A DNA stretch of 64,000 nucleotides from contig JBAIAC010000004.1 of assembly GCA_037349315.1 (NCBI GenBank), positions 40,675,001-40,739,000 on the forward strand, given 5' to 3'. Both the position numbers and the translations under genes were made by a program. Positions 1 to 10,433 of this stretch are shown here, piece after piece; positions within the stretch are counted from its first letter, which is position 1, and each line of letters starts with the position of its first letter. This DNA comes from Chelydra serpentina (lineage: Eukaryota > Chordata > Testudines > Chelydridae). The notes below the pieces were generated by a model. It made no database searches. It worked only from the letters and a program-made list of their open reading frames with translations, and was not told the origin of the DNA.

Positions 1-333
1 AAAAAGGCGCCTCCCCCTGTACTCACCCGGCGGCACTCCGGGTCTTCGGCGGCACTTCGGCGGCTCACTCCAGGTCTTCGACGGCACTTCGGCAGCTCAC
101 TCCGGGTCTTTGGCGGCACTTCGGCGGTGGGTCCTCACTCACTCCGGGTCTTCGGTGGTACCCGCCGCCGAAATGCCGCCGAAGACCCGGAGCGCCACCG
201 GGTGAGTGCAAGAAGCGGCGCTTAAAAAGAAGCGGCGCCTTTTTTTAGTGCTGCTAAAAAAAGGCGCCGCTTCCACCACTTCTGCTCACAGGGGGAGTGG
301 CCGCTCCCCCTGCTCCCCCCCTGGCTACGCTAC
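1..333. mobile_element. Right end of hAT-like element (cut by window start)
   Basis: GC-rich DNA made of repeated CGGGTCTTCGGCGGCACTT units followed by self-complementary GGCGCCGCTT blocks (about 205-275). It ends in CTGGCTACGCTACTG, the reverse complement of a GTAGCGTAGCCAGG-type terminus that I associate with hAT-like repeats of turtles. The next bases (from 334) are the interior of a CR1 3' end, so the element probably inserted into a CR1 copy. The left terminus and the target duplication lie outside the window, so the class rests on one end only. Confidence 0.45.
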
Positions 334-406
334 TGGTTGGAAGGGACCTCAGGAGGTCATCTAGTCCAACCCCCTGCTCAAAGCAGGACCAACCCCAACT
401 AAATCA
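334..406 (-). mobile_element. CR1 LINE 3' end fragment
   Basis: The stretch GGAAGGGACCTCAGGAGGTC followed by a CCCCCTGCTCAAAGCAGGACC-like block is the reverse complement of the CR1 3' untranslated end, also seen at 36064-36180 and 49890-49967. Only about 70 bases remain. The octamer tail is missing because the element ending at 333 interrupts it. Confidence 0.8.
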
Positions 407-578
407 TTAATAATATTATAATATAATATTTTATCAAATAATATTTGATAAAAGGTTGGAAACTGGCTGGACAATAAACAAAAGTTAATAATAAATTGCT
501 GTCAAGTATCAGAGGGGTAGCTGTGTTAGTCTGGATCTGTAGAAGCGACAAAGAGTCCTGTGGCACCGTATAGACTAA

Positions 579-874
579 GGGTAGGTCTACACTTACCCGT
601 CGCGTCAGAGGCGTCGGATCGATGTTCTGGGTTCGATTTATCGCGTCTTGTCTAGACGCGATAAATCGAACCAGGAAGTGCTCCCCGTCGACGCTGGTAA
701 TCCTGCTCTGCGAACGGAGCAGGCAGAGTCGACGGGGGAGCCTGCGCGCCGCAGTGTGGACCAGGGGTGAGTACTTTTAAATTCGAAATAAGATACTTCG
801 ACTTCAGCTATGTTATTCACGTAGCTGAAGTCACATATCTTATTTCGAATTTCGGGGCTAGTGTAGACCAGCCC
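579..874. mobile_element. Harbinger-type MITE nested in a PLE-derived element
   Basis: Termini GGGTAGGTCTACACT and AGTGTAGACCAGCCC are inverted repeats differing at two positions. TAA lies on both sides (576-578 and 875-877), matching the 3-bp TWA duplication of PIF/Harbinger transposons. The interior has two further large palindromes: about 631-675 around GCGATAAATCGAACC, and about 780-850 around ATTCGAAATAAGATA. No transposase is encoded; the open frames here are shadows of the palindromes. Confidence 0.85.
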
Positions 875-890
875 TAAGAGACGTATTGGA

Positions 891-933
891 GAATAAGCTT
901 TCGTGGGTGAATACCCACTTCTTCAGATGCATC
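891..933 (-). ncRNA. Hammerhead-like motif in PLE-derived repeat
   Basis: Read on the minus strand: GCAT, then CTGAAGAA, a hairpin GTGGGT/ACCCAC, GAAA, GCTT, then ATTC where ATGC would close the first stem. The box matches the hammerhead CUGANGA core plus one extra A. The closing strand has decayed in this copy. Activity is not shown; this is a structural resemblance. Confidence 0.35.
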
Positions 934-943
934 ATAAATTGCT

Positions 944-1799
944 ATAAGTCAAGCAGAGGGAAGCATCCCCTTGATATTGGTACTAAGCCTGCTTTTAGGG
1001 TCTGATCTTGTGAAGTGCTGAATAACCCCAACTCCCACTCAAATCAGTGGAGCTGAAAGCCTCCAGCAAGGAGTTGAATACCTACAGCAGGATTAGACAC
1101 TACCTCGTATTATGATACTATATGGGAGGTGTTGTGAACACTAATGTGGCCAGAGAAATAACAGAAAGGATCCAAAAAGGGCAGGAAAAAAGGAGATTAA
1201 GTGAGGAAAAATTCAAGGTTCTATAGCTGTGCCAACAGATATTTAATGGCAGAGAGAGATTTGGAAAGCTGCAATGCTGGAATTAATGGACATCAAATTA
1301 AACTAAAGTTTGCAATGAAATATGGTGGTAAAATAAAGGGGGAGCATGAAGGAGTGCTGCTGTCCCTACTCTGCAAAAGGATAATGAGAACTCCCTCTGA
1401 TTCTGCTTGGCTTGGGGACCCTGGCTCCCGCCTCATCGGCTGGTGAAAAGAGCACTCACCAAGCAGAGGAATCTAAACTGCGAAGAGCAGGTGCCTGGCT
1501 GAGGAGTTTCTAAGGCTCCCTGCATTTCCCACCAGTGAATGGAACTGCAACAGCCTCTGATGGGAGAAGATGATGTGTCCCAGCAGGGAGTCAGCTTCCT
1601 CTGCTCTAAAAGGCGTTCTGCTTCCTCCACTCCTCTCCCCTCTGGGCAGGAAGCCAAATGACCACATAATATATAGACTTTGCCTGGAGTCTCTTTGGAA
1701 ATGTCTTTACATCTTTTATAAGGCAGGAAATGGTATTGTGGATTTCAAAGTTTCCTATTGAAGAGTTCCCATGGCTCCTAAGTGTGGTATATAGAGGAC
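944..1799. other. No recognised gene or repeat
   Basis: Short open frames here (largest about 80 codons) have no recognisable motif and overlap on both strands. I see no splice-flanked exon or clear repeat end. Confidence 0.4.
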
Positions 1800-2120
1800 T
1801 GTGCTGGAATTTCAAGCCATCACTTTAAGAGTGAGTGTGCGTGTGGAGCAGGAGAAGGTTCCTGGTCCTGCTTGCAGGCTAGAGTGTGCTGTAGGAAAGT
1901 GTGAAATCAGAAGTTCAGTCTGAAAAGAGCCAACGTAAAGGAAGATGGGGGTGGATGTGTGTGAGCTGCGCTTTGCTGCCTTAGGCAGCAGCCTGTTTTG
2001 GGGTTCTTGTGTATTTGTGTTATGAATTCTAAGAAATAAAGTTGTGTTACGTTGCAACCTCACAACAAGACTATTTGTTTCTATCTAATTTCTCTGTGTT
2101 TGCTATGAACGTAACACTAA
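1800..2120 (+). mobile_element. LTR-like sequence with polyadenylation signal
   Basis: An AATAAA signal at about 2035 follows a promoter-like, G-rich stretch, and a T-rich tail ends near GAACGTAACA. This is the layout of the R-U5 part of a retroviral-type LTR. I cannot place the 5' boundary, see no second LTR, and see no internal coding region, so it would be a solo LTR or fragment. Confidence 0.3.
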
Positions 2121-3105
2121 GTTAGGGTTTTTTTCACCTCGGTACAAATTATTCATCAAATGGAAGTTAATATGGATAGAAATGAGGCTGGGGAACACCC
2201 GTGATGTGCAGCTACATGCGTTTGTGCGCACACATACTTGTTGTTGTGGCTATGAGCCTGCTGGAGGACATGAAACCTTTTCAGATACGTTCTTTTTCTT
2301 GTCCATGTTCTCTGCCCCCTGCTGCATCCTGTCACCACAAGCTGATGTATTGCTGCATCATGCTGACACATAAGATTCCCATTGCGTATGATCACACAGA
2401 GGACCCTATTCCACAGACCTTTCTCTCCCAAATGGGACAAATCTCCCTTTGAATTAATAAACATTACAAGGAAATTCAGAGTTATTCTTGTTCATATTAT
2501 CCCTAAGGACCCAAGTATCTGTTGCCCTGTGCCTTGTGTAGTCATTTAAAACTAGTGGAAAGTATCAGCCTTCCTGTTGCCTTGTTGCTTACAGGAAGCG
2601 CAGTCTGCTCTTGCTTTTAAAATAACTTTCCTTCATTCCCCCTCGGCATTATGAAATCTCCAGCCATTAGAAGATTATTTTTCCCCATAAGACTTGGCTA
2701 GAGAGAAAGAAGGGGGGAAAGACCCAGCCCAAACCTTTTCTCTCAGCAATTGCATTGTATTCGCTTGATTCAGTCTTAATTGACCTCACCACAGGTGTTT
2801 CCTTCTTTTCCCCTTTTCAATCTCTGTAGCCCATCTGACCTGCCTGAACTATTTTAGCTACTTGGAGGAAAAGAGAAAGAACTAAAGAGTCATAAAAGAA
2901 AGATGGAAATGGTCACAAGAAAGGAAAAAGGTTCATACTTCTCTTTTGTTTATCAAACACTACTGGGAGTTTTCAGTGAGTCTCTCATCAGGTGGCAAAA
3001 CACTACTCAGTTCTACCCAGTATTAGCAAAAGCCACACTAAATCAACAAATTTCTTAAAAGCAGTGTTCTTATTCAGATGATCCCTTATCAGACTCAGGA
3101 GCCAA
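2121..3105. other. No recognised gene or repeat
   Basis: AT-rich to purine-rich DNA. Both-strand open frames near 2156-2464 are overlapping and motif-free, so I do not call them genes. Confidence 0.4.
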
Positions 3106-3109
3106 ATCA

Positions 3110-4020
3110 CCGTTGCCCTACTCCAAGGGCCAGATCCAAAAAGGGGTTAGGCACTTACATCCCAGTTTGAAGCACTACCGTGATCCACAAAATCACTACT
3201 TGGCTGCTACCTAACCATGTTGACACCTAAACTCACTCAGTGCCTAAATTTTTTCTGTAAAAGTCCCGTAGGCACCTAAGTTTTTGCCTCTGGGAATGCT
3301 CATGTGCCCGGATGCCTATCTCATGCCTAAGCCTCAATGCAGTCCTCAAACCAGGGGAAGACGGGCATTCCCCTGCCTATCTTGCCTGCAGAGTCCAATT
3401 GGATATGTGTACTGTGGGCACACCTAACCCTGCAGAAAATGGTGAGGGGGAAGAGTAGAAGGAGCGCTCAAGCCTGGTGCCCTCACCACTAGACTACGGG
3501 ATGTTCTGATGGGGGTCTCAGTCTCTCTTGTTGAAACCATGGCACTTTAATTAAATACTAATTGGGACAGAGAGTGACTCAATGCATAGCACACTCACCT
3601 GAGAGGTAGGAGAGCCCCTTTTCAATTCCCTTCTTCTCATCACTCAGAACAAGGATTTGAACCAGAGTCTTCCACATCCCAGGGGAAGTACTGTACACTA
3701 ACCACGAGGCTAAGGGAGGTGTTATCTGCTGCGCCTCCCCATCTCACCTGCCATTTTGTGTGGCGTTAGTGCAGGCACTTAAATCATTCTTACAAGCAAC
3801 AGCATAGAGTTCTCTCCCCCAGGGCTGCAGCGGGGAGAGGGGAGCTCCCTCACTCTCCCCACTGCGGCTCAGGAGCAGGAGGAGTTCTGCATCCCCCACC
3901 AATTATTGGGGGCCCCGCACCCCTGCTTGCCCCCCCTTGAGCACACCCCTGGGCGTAAGTGACTATACAAAGTGCAGGACAATGATAAATCAGGTCCTAA
4001 GCACCTTACCAAGAGCAGCT
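3110..4020. repeat. Composite repeat with facing tRNA-like segments
   Basis: The block starts near GGGCCAGATCCAAAAAG and ends near AATCAGGTCCTAAGC, which look like imperfect inverted ends. Inside, 3570-3632 reads like a tRNA-derived head (TAGCACACTCACCTGAG, then a B-box-like TTTCAATTCCC). Segment 3648-3715 read on the minus strand is a second one (GGTTAGTGTACAGTAC, then GGTTCAAATCC). A third partial copy may lie on the minus strand near 3456-3500 (GTAGTCTAGTGGTGAGGGC). Neither folds as a functional tRNA by eye. Non-autonomous transposon built from tRNA-like arms is my best guess. Confidence 0.4.
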
Positions 4021-4199
4021 AAAGGCAATCCTATAATGTGGCACTCTGGTCTACTCAGAAGAGCTTAGTCTTCGCTCTCAGGATTCCTGGAAGTGGGGAC
4101 AGATTGGGTAGCATTTATGCCTCTCATTGTTGCACTGGCCAGGGAAGGATTTGGTTCTTAAAATTATTTTCAGCACTACCCGAAGGAGTTTTTGCTGAA

Positions 4200-4268
4200 T
4201 GAAGCTCAGGCCAGCTTCGTGGCAACGAAATAGCTAGGCTAGAGTAGGGCACCCTGTGCATGAGGTCC
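4200..4268. repeat. 65-bp direct repeat, upstream copy
   Basis: This segment, containing CCAGCTTCGTGGCAACGAAA and TAGCTAGGCTAGAGTAGGGC, recurs almost exactly at 4565-4629. The pair flanks the left LTR copy, an arrangement not expected from a simple LTR element insertion. Confidence 0.8.
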
Positions 4269-4288
4269 TTTCCCTCACTGATGCAGGC

Positions 4289-4564
4289 TGTGATAAATGA
4301 AGGGGGGGGGAGAGCTCCCTTTTATGGACACCCAGCCAGCCAGTAGCTATATAATCCCTCTTAGTGGCTGTTCTCTAATTGCTCTACCTGTAAAGGGTTA
4401 AAAAGTCTCCCTGTGATGCATAGATAAAAGGAAGTGAGTGGGCACCTGGCCAAAAGATCCAATGGGAAGGCTACAACTTTTTAAATTTGAAAGAAGACTC
4501 CCCTTTTGTCTGTCTGCTGTTGTTCTCCTGGGGAGAGGAAGACAGGAAACAGCTATGCTGTAAG
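4289..4564 (+). mobile_element. LTR of Gypsy-like element (left copy)
   Basis: Begins TGTGATAAATGAAGG, contains AATTGCTCTACCTGTAAAGG and a CCAATGGGAAGG stretch, and ends around ACAGCTATGCTGTAAGAAGC. The reverse complement of this sequence lies at about 6219-6498 with scattered mismatches and small indels. It is therefore one arm of an inverted LTR pair bracketing the gag/protease remnants. Confidence 0.7.
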
Positions 4565-4629
4565 AAGCTCAGGCCAGCTTCGTGGCAACGAAATAGCTAG
4601 GCTAGAGTAGGGCAGTCTGTGCATGAGGT
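4565..4629. repeat. 65-bp direct repeat, downstream copy
   Basis: Near-exact second copy of 4200-4268, ending TGTGCATGAGGT. The Gag open frame starts at its last ATG (4623), so the repeat may represent the untranslated leader of the element, duplicated upstream of the LTR. Confidence 0.75.
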
Positions 4630-5877
4630 TGCGGTCGGGCACCAAAACCCTAGAGCAACCAGTCTTCCCAAAGCGGCACACCACAGAGAACACAGACCCA
4701 GATCAAGCCCAGACATCCAACTCCATGACAGAAATGCAGGGAGGGGATGGGGGACCGGAGATTTCCCCAGAGGGACTGGTCATCCCTCTCCAATCTGAGT
4801 TCCAGGTGCCAAGATGGAGGGATACCCTTAACCCAGGCCAAGTTCTAACTGCGGAAGACAGGAATTTCTTCCTACAGATGAAGCACTTGGAGGCAGAAGC
4901 GGAGGCGAAGCGCTTGGAAGCGGAGGAGAGGAGAGAGGTGAAGCATTTGGAGACAGAAATTGAGGCTAAGCGCATAGAAGCGGAGACAGAGCTGAAGCGC
5001 TTAGATCTGGAAAGGGCTAAGCTGGGTCAGCCAGGTAGCCCTAACAGTCCTCCTCCAGGTACCGCTTCCCATTCCAAGAAATTTCCCACATACAAGGTAG
5101 GCGATGATACAGAGAACTTCTTAGAAAATTTTGAAAGGGCCTGCCTTGGGTACAACATCCCTACAGACCCGTAGATGGTGGAGCTGAGGCCACAACACAG
5201 TGGACCCTTAGCAGAGGTGGTAGCTGAAATGCCTAAAGAACACAAGAACGATACCAACTTTTTAACCAAAAGGCCAGAATTAGGATGGGGCTAACACCCG
5301 AGCATGCCCGTTGGCAATTCAGAGTCCTAAGGTGGAAACCAGACGTGGCATTTTCCCGACACGCCTACCACATTGTAAAGAATTGGGATGCGTGGATATC
5401 AGGAGCAAATGTTAAGTCTCTGGAAGATCAGTCTCTCCTAATACAAATGGAGCAGTTCTTAGAGGGTGTTCCTGAGGAAATAGAAAGGTACATCCTAGAT
5501 GGGAAATCGAGGCGGGGGAGATCATAGCCAAATGGGTGGAGGTGGCGGAGAAGAAGAAAGCTAGTAGCAGTTGGTGGGGATACCAGAAGGGGCAACCCGA
5601 GACGACACCCCACCGTCGGAGTCAGCCCAAGGCCCCACCTCACGAGGAGCCCTCCACACAGCCAGGGAGACCCCAGATGCCCTCTCGTCCCACCACCCTA
5701 CTCTCCGACCACCCACCTCACCCCAGCCCACAGTCAACTGGGCGATGCTTTAAATGTAATGAGCTGGGGCATGTGAAGGCCAACTGCTCCAAGAGCACCA
5801 GCCGACTGCAACTCATCACCCCAGGATCCCACCGAGAACCTTCAGACCCAGATGCCTCACAAATACCCCCAGAGTGA
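4623..5877 (+). pseudogene. Gag remnant of Gypsy-like LTR element, SCAN-like capsid and CCHC knuckle
   Basis: Broken Gag of an LTR retrotransposon. The first frame (4623-5174) gives a charged coiled-coil segment of repeated KHLEAE/KRLEAE-type heptads (about residues 83-137). It stops at a TAG at 5172. A second frame (5285-5527) carries a SCAN-like capsid segment with W-F-L-W spacing, then LLIQMEQFLEGVPEEIERYI (about residues 50-69), close in pattern to the LEQFL..LP.ELQ core of SCAN domains. A third frame (5536-5877) is proline-rich with a zinc knuckle CFKCNELGHVKANC (CX2CX4HX4C). At least one premature stop and two frame changes (near 5270 and 5515) separate the parts. SCAN domains are known to derive from Gmr1-like Gypsy capsids, which makes the family plausible. 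I give no joined protein. Confidence 0.75.
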
Positions 5878-5886
5878 AGGGAAACT

Positions 5887-6150
5887 ATGAATGTGGGCGG
5901 GAGGAAGATTACTGCGTGGAGAGACACTGGAGCACAGGTGTCATCTATCCACCAATCCCTGGTGGACCCCAAATTCATCAACCCAGAAGCCCAAGTAACA
6001 GTGCAACTTTTTAAGGCCAACTCTTTTAACTTGCCTACAGCCAAGTTGCCTGTCTAGTACAAGGGCTGGTCAGGAATATGGACTTTTGCAGTCTATGATG
6101 ATTATCCCATTCCCATGCTGTTGGGACATTTCCTAGACATTTCCTGATCT
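5887..6150 (+). pseudogene. Retroviral-type aspartic protease remnant
   Basis: Downstream of the knuckle in a shifted frame, the translation contains WRDTGAQVSS, the D-T-G-A active-site motif of retroviral-type proteases, and later a YPIPMLLG stretch like the conserved C-terminal LLG segment. A TAG at about 6056 interrupts it. The protease runs straight into the inverted LTR at about 6128. No reverse transcriptase or integrase follows, so the element is non-autonomous as it stands. Confidence 0.65.
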
Positions 6151-6498
6151 ACTTACATATCTGCGGGTTTTAAATGAGTAGTTGCTAGGTATGATACTAA
6201 TGATTTTTCATACCTGGCCCGAGCTTCTTACAGCATAGCTGTTGCCCTGTCCACCTCTCCCTGGGAGAACAACAGACAGACAAAAGGGGAGGAGTCTTCT
6301 TTCGATTTAAAAAAGTTGTAGCCTTCCCATTGGATCTTTTGGCCAGGTGCCCACTCACTTCCTTTTACCTATGCATCGCAGTGAGACTTTTTAACCCTTT
6401 ATAGGTAGAGCAATTAGAGAACAGCTACTAAGAGGGATTTTATAGCTACTGGCTGGCTGAGTGTCCATAAAAGGGAGCTACCCCCTTCATTTATCACA
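6128..6498 (-). mobile_element. LTR of Gypsy-like element, inverted copy
   Basis: Read on the minus strand it begins TGTGATAAATGAAGG, contains the CCAATGGGAAGG stretch and AACAGCTATGCTGTAAGAAGC, and matches 4289-4564. It then extends about 90 bases further than the left copy, through AAAAATCATTAGTATCATAC to GTCTAGGAAATGTCCC. Two LTRs of one normal insertion are direct repeats; here they are inverted. Confidence 0.75.
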
Positions 6499-6608
6499 CA
6501 GGTTTTTGTCAGTTTTAGCCTAGACTACCACTACTTCAGTGTACTCTACTTGAGCGTGTCCAAGAGGACTTGAAACCTTCCTAAATGGAGTGGACAACTA
6601 TGAGCATG

Positions 6609-6702
6609 TTACATCCATGGTTACATCCATGTATGTACATCCATGTACATCCATGATGTACATCCATGGTTACATTGGATGATGTTACATCCATGGTTAC
6701 AT
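6609..6702. repeat. Short tandem repeat of TACATCCATG units
   Basis: Irregular tandem copies of a unit built on TTACATCCATGG and GTACATCCATG. Confidence 0.9.
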
Positions 6703-7589
6703 TTCATTGGGGGAGAGGGGGAAGATGCCTGTTTTAAAGCACAGTAAAGTTTAACAGAATTGGATAAATTTTCCAGATCTTCAGCTTTTTTGTGACTGTG
6801 GTGATGTGCATTGCTCCTTTAAATCTGTATCAGGAAGTAAGGCAGGAGGAGGGTTCGGGAAAGTTATAGACAGATGCTCTACAGGGAAACAAAGAAACCA
6901 GGTAGCTTTAGAGATAACACTATGCTCCCAATTCTAATCAAGTTCCTTGTTCCTTGTGTTAGAAGGAAGTGACTCTTTCTGTGTTTTGTTACCTGACACA
7001 AATCTATTGACTTTTACCAGTAGGATCTTTACATTAGAAAAGTGGGTTTTTTTTTTTGCATTTACTAATAAATTTTAAGTAAGTAACAGTGTGAGCCTGA
7101 GTTATTTTACTTTGCCCTCCTAGCAATGTCTCTCCTGTCCATCAGTGAGTGTTCCTGCTGCCTCAGCTTCCCTTTCTGGCTGGTCATGCTGTTTGGGGCA
7201 TTTACCTCATTCTCTGCAGAATTATCCTCTTGCTAAGCAGAGTTTCATCCAACAGCCAAAGGGAAAAGTCTAAATGAAAATCCAAATCCAACCACCACTA
7301 CTGCCGCCAATACTTCACTGTTCCTGGACCCAGCTCCTCCAGAGTCCATGTGCCCATCTCCCCTTCTTTGTAGGAGGCTTTGGCCCATCACTTTCTCTGG
7401 GCCAAAGCCTTCTCTCTAGAGTTCATACAATCTTGGTTTCATGGTTCCACAAAATCCTTCTTGCTGTCTTCCCACCTATAGGTGATGCCCTTGAGTAACA
7501 GATGACATGTCCTCTTTCTACCATGGGCTCCAGCTCTTCACCCTAGATAACAAAGCAACTACCTTCTCCAAACTCAAACTGTCCCTACT
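6703..7589. other. No recognised gene or repeat
   Basis: Open frames such as 7274-7498 lack motifs. The bases just after the inverted LTR (about 6500-6545, TTTTTGTCAGTTTTAGCC and following) resemble 10085-10125, so part of this may be an old repeat. Confidence 0.35.
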
Positions 7590-7840
7590 TCAGAGAAGAA
7601 GAATGACCTAGTGGTTAGGGGCTAACCTGGGACTCCTTGATTCAGTTCCTTGCTCTGCCACAGACTTCCTATGTGATCTTGGGTCTCTCATTTAGTAGCT
7701 CTGTGATGCAGCTTCCCATCTGTGAAATGGGAATAATACTACCTCCCTACCTCACAAGGATGTTTTGAGGATAAATTCATAAAGATTGTGATGTGCTCAC
7801 CTACTACAGTAGTGGGGGCCATATAAATACCTTAGATACA
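7590..7840 (+). mobile_element. MIR SINE relic
   Basis: Matches the MIR layout in order: a tRNA-like head (GACCTAGTGGTTAGG), the core with GTGATCTTGGG and TTTCCCATCTGTGAAATGG-like text (here CTTCCCATCTGTGAAATGGG), then a stretch like CTACCTCACAAGGATG, ending near ATATAAATACC. An ancient amniote SINE, heavily diverged. Confidence 0.75.
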
Positions 7841-8449
7841 CAGAGTTACTGCCTACAGCTGCCTGCTGCTTAGGATTTTGCCTTTGCGGATTACTCTGTC
7901 CAGTTTCTGGTTCCCTCCTCACCAGTGAATCCCACTGCTGCTACTGTCCACAGATGTCCCATCCTCATGAGGGAAGGGAGTTTATTTACTGTATGCTTCC
8001 CCCCATCCCAACAGGCTTTTTGCTGCCTACAGTTCCCCTGATGCCTCTGGGAGCTACAGCACCCTGGAAAGCTGTATTGTTAGAACCGGGCTGGGCTGAG
8101 CTGTCTCAAAGGGCCCAGCCCACCCCGTTATGGCCCTAAATATTACACATTGCTGGGCGTGGATAATCCCTCACCTGTCTATATTCTTGAAGTAACTTTG
8201 TCTGACTTTTCATTCATGCTGCAGGTGATTCTGTAATGGTCTAACAAAGCTTAATCCATGTACTGCTATTTCTGTGTATTCACTTGTATTGCAGTATACA
8301 GGCTGTGTACATTCTGTCTGGGAATCACGTTTTTGATTAACTAACAAACTAAACAAAATATAAATGATGGCTCCAGAAAAGATGATATAGTTATGTTGCT
8401 ATTTTCATAGAAATTACAGAAATATAGACAGCAAGAGATGTCTAGCAAC

Positions 8450-8740
8450 CGGTATTGCCAACCCCAAGTGTTCAACAATTGTGAGCCAGGTGCCCAGAAG
8501 TCATGAGATTGGCTTAAAAATCATGAGATTTTAAGTTTTGAGTTCTTGTTTGCCTTCAGGTTTCTGAGTCTTTTGGTTACACTTGGGTCACAACTGCAAC
8601 CATGAAGGCTAGAAACGTACTTTTTCTTTTTAAATTAAAACTGAGAAACTCACAAAACAACATAACTCCAGGAGCTGGAGCTTTTATTAAGACAGCCAAT
8701 ATCATGAAACTTGTGATAAAACTGTGAGAATTGGAACCAC
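8450..8740. mobile_element. MITE with GGTATTGCCAACCCCAAG terminus
   Basis: The left end GGTATTGCCAACCCCAAG and right end CTGTGAGAATTGGAACC are imperfect inverted repeats. Both arms also carry CATGAGATTGGC and, inverted, GCCAATATCATGA. This is a recognisable palindromic DNA-transposon derivative without coding capacity. The target duplication is not clear, so the superfamily (probably hAT) is inferred. Confidence 0.5.
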
Positions 8741-8744
8741 AGAG

Positions 8745-10380
8745 TAATGTGGGCCCAGCAATCAGATCGGCTAGTGTGAACCCCTGCAAGGCTCCTTAGA
8801 GACACAATATCTCCACTAGTGGATCTGACTGCTTGATCAGGGGCACCTATTATTCATGCTTACTCAGTCACCACTGTATTTGAGATGTTTTCATATCTAC
8901 ATCAAAGCAGACCATTGAGGTTTCTTTAAGTATACGTCCAAAATACTTCTTGTCTCATCTTTTATTTAAAGTAAGTGTTATGCATATTGATTTACATTTT
9001 TAAAAAATCCTTAACATTTGGGCTGATTTCCTAGAATCGTTATGGCCATATTCCATATTCCATCAGACTTCCATGGATTTCATTGGAGTTATGTAGGTGT
9101 AACTGAGGACACAATATAGCCTACTTTGTTTTTTTCCATAGATATTATGGCATACTTTTCCAAAGGTGCATTCAGTTTCTGTCTAACGGTGCAGTAAACT
9201 TCTTTTCCTTGCGTGACTCTGGTGGTTGCTTTGCTATGCATGAGAGAGCTGCTGTTCAAGTGAAAAATGAGTCAGCTAAAATAAGAGATGTCATAACCTT
9301 CAATAACTACTACAGTATATATTTCAAGATAAAAGCCAAATCATTTCTTTTTCAGGTAACGATGTCCAAAAAGACAGGCCTTCCTGCACAATCTCAATTT
9401 GAGCTTTGATAAATTACAATGTACGCATTTTAACTCTTAATTATTTATTTAACCTACAGTACTTAACACAAAGATACTTTCCACAGCAGCCTTAAATAAT
9501 GTGACGTTACTCTTAATATACAGCAATTTTTCTTCTTTAAATAACCCATACCTACACACAAATCACAGGACAGTGTGGGCTTGACATTGTTTTAAAGGTC
9601 ATCTTTTTTTTTTTCCACTGAACATTTTTTTCTGCTTATTTAATAATCACTTTTGGGGCAACAAAATGTAAAATATTCTCATGTCATATTCAATAACAGT
9701 TTTGCTAATTAAAAAGGTGGGAAAGGTTTATATTTTGGGGAGGAGGGAAATAATGGATACAAGACACAGCTGTTGATATTTGGATTCTACTTTGTTAGTG
9801 TAATATAATACGAACTTCTCAGGCATAAATTCCATGTTGCCATCACTCCTCCATGTAACTGCTTTCCTCATGTTCATATTTTAATTTTGCACGGAACAGA
9901 GTGCACTTCAGAATCCTAGTCACTAGGACAACTGGATTCTGGTGTAAATTGTTATTAAGTGACTCATACCTTCTCCCTTAACTAAGGCAAATTCCTATGT
10001 GGTTCTGAAGAGCCCCAGCCCATCATTTCTTGAGCACTTCAGTCTGTCCCCTCCCTCACTTCTAGATGGTGGTTAATGTTGAGCAGGCCTTTGTCAGTTC
10101 TAGTCTAGATTCCTGCAGTGTACTCTAAAAAAGACTTTGCAAAACACTGACACAGACCCTAACAGAAACACTATTAACTTTTATCTATGACTCTTAAAAC
10201 AAGTGAGATTGTAAAATCTCAACTTCAAACATGTTTGGAGGATCCAGTGTTGTGGCACAAGGGAATCCCTGAGAACCTCCCCTGGTCCCATTCTTCAAAG
10301 GAACTGTAGTGCTCTGTGATGTGAAATACTTGGCTTCATGATTCCTGCAAACCACTGTAATCAGCCAATCCCTAATGTAG
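8745..10380. other. No recognised gene or repeat
   Basis: AT-rich, with T- and A-runs (for example 9604-9616). Text such as TTCATTGGAGTTATGTAGG near 9080 recalls short palindromic repeats of amniotes, but no paired end is found. Confidence 0.35.
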
Positions 10381-10433
10381 CATTACTATGCCACCCTCAG
10401 GAAGAACTTCCCGCTCACCAGACCAGATTGGCA

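Larger units (their letters stand above)
501..933. mobile_element. Palindromic PLE-derived short element (family A), interrupted
   Basis: The left part opens with ATCAGAGGGGTAGC and GTGTTAGTCTGG and runs to TAGACTAA at 578. It resumes at 875 and ends with AAGCTTTCGTGGGTG, ATACCCACTTC and GATGCATC. ATAAATTGCT flanks it on both sides (491-500 and 934-943), a probable target duplication. The same unit, with a related hairpin, forms the termini of the Penelope-like element at 35642-39350, so this is best read as a non-autonomous PLE derivative. A Harbinger MITE sits inside it (579-874). Confidence 0.7.

Noticed and set aside
3555..3720. Functional tRNA genes
   Set aside because: tRNA-like boxes are present, but acceptor and anticodon stems do not pair, and the arms lie inside a repeat.
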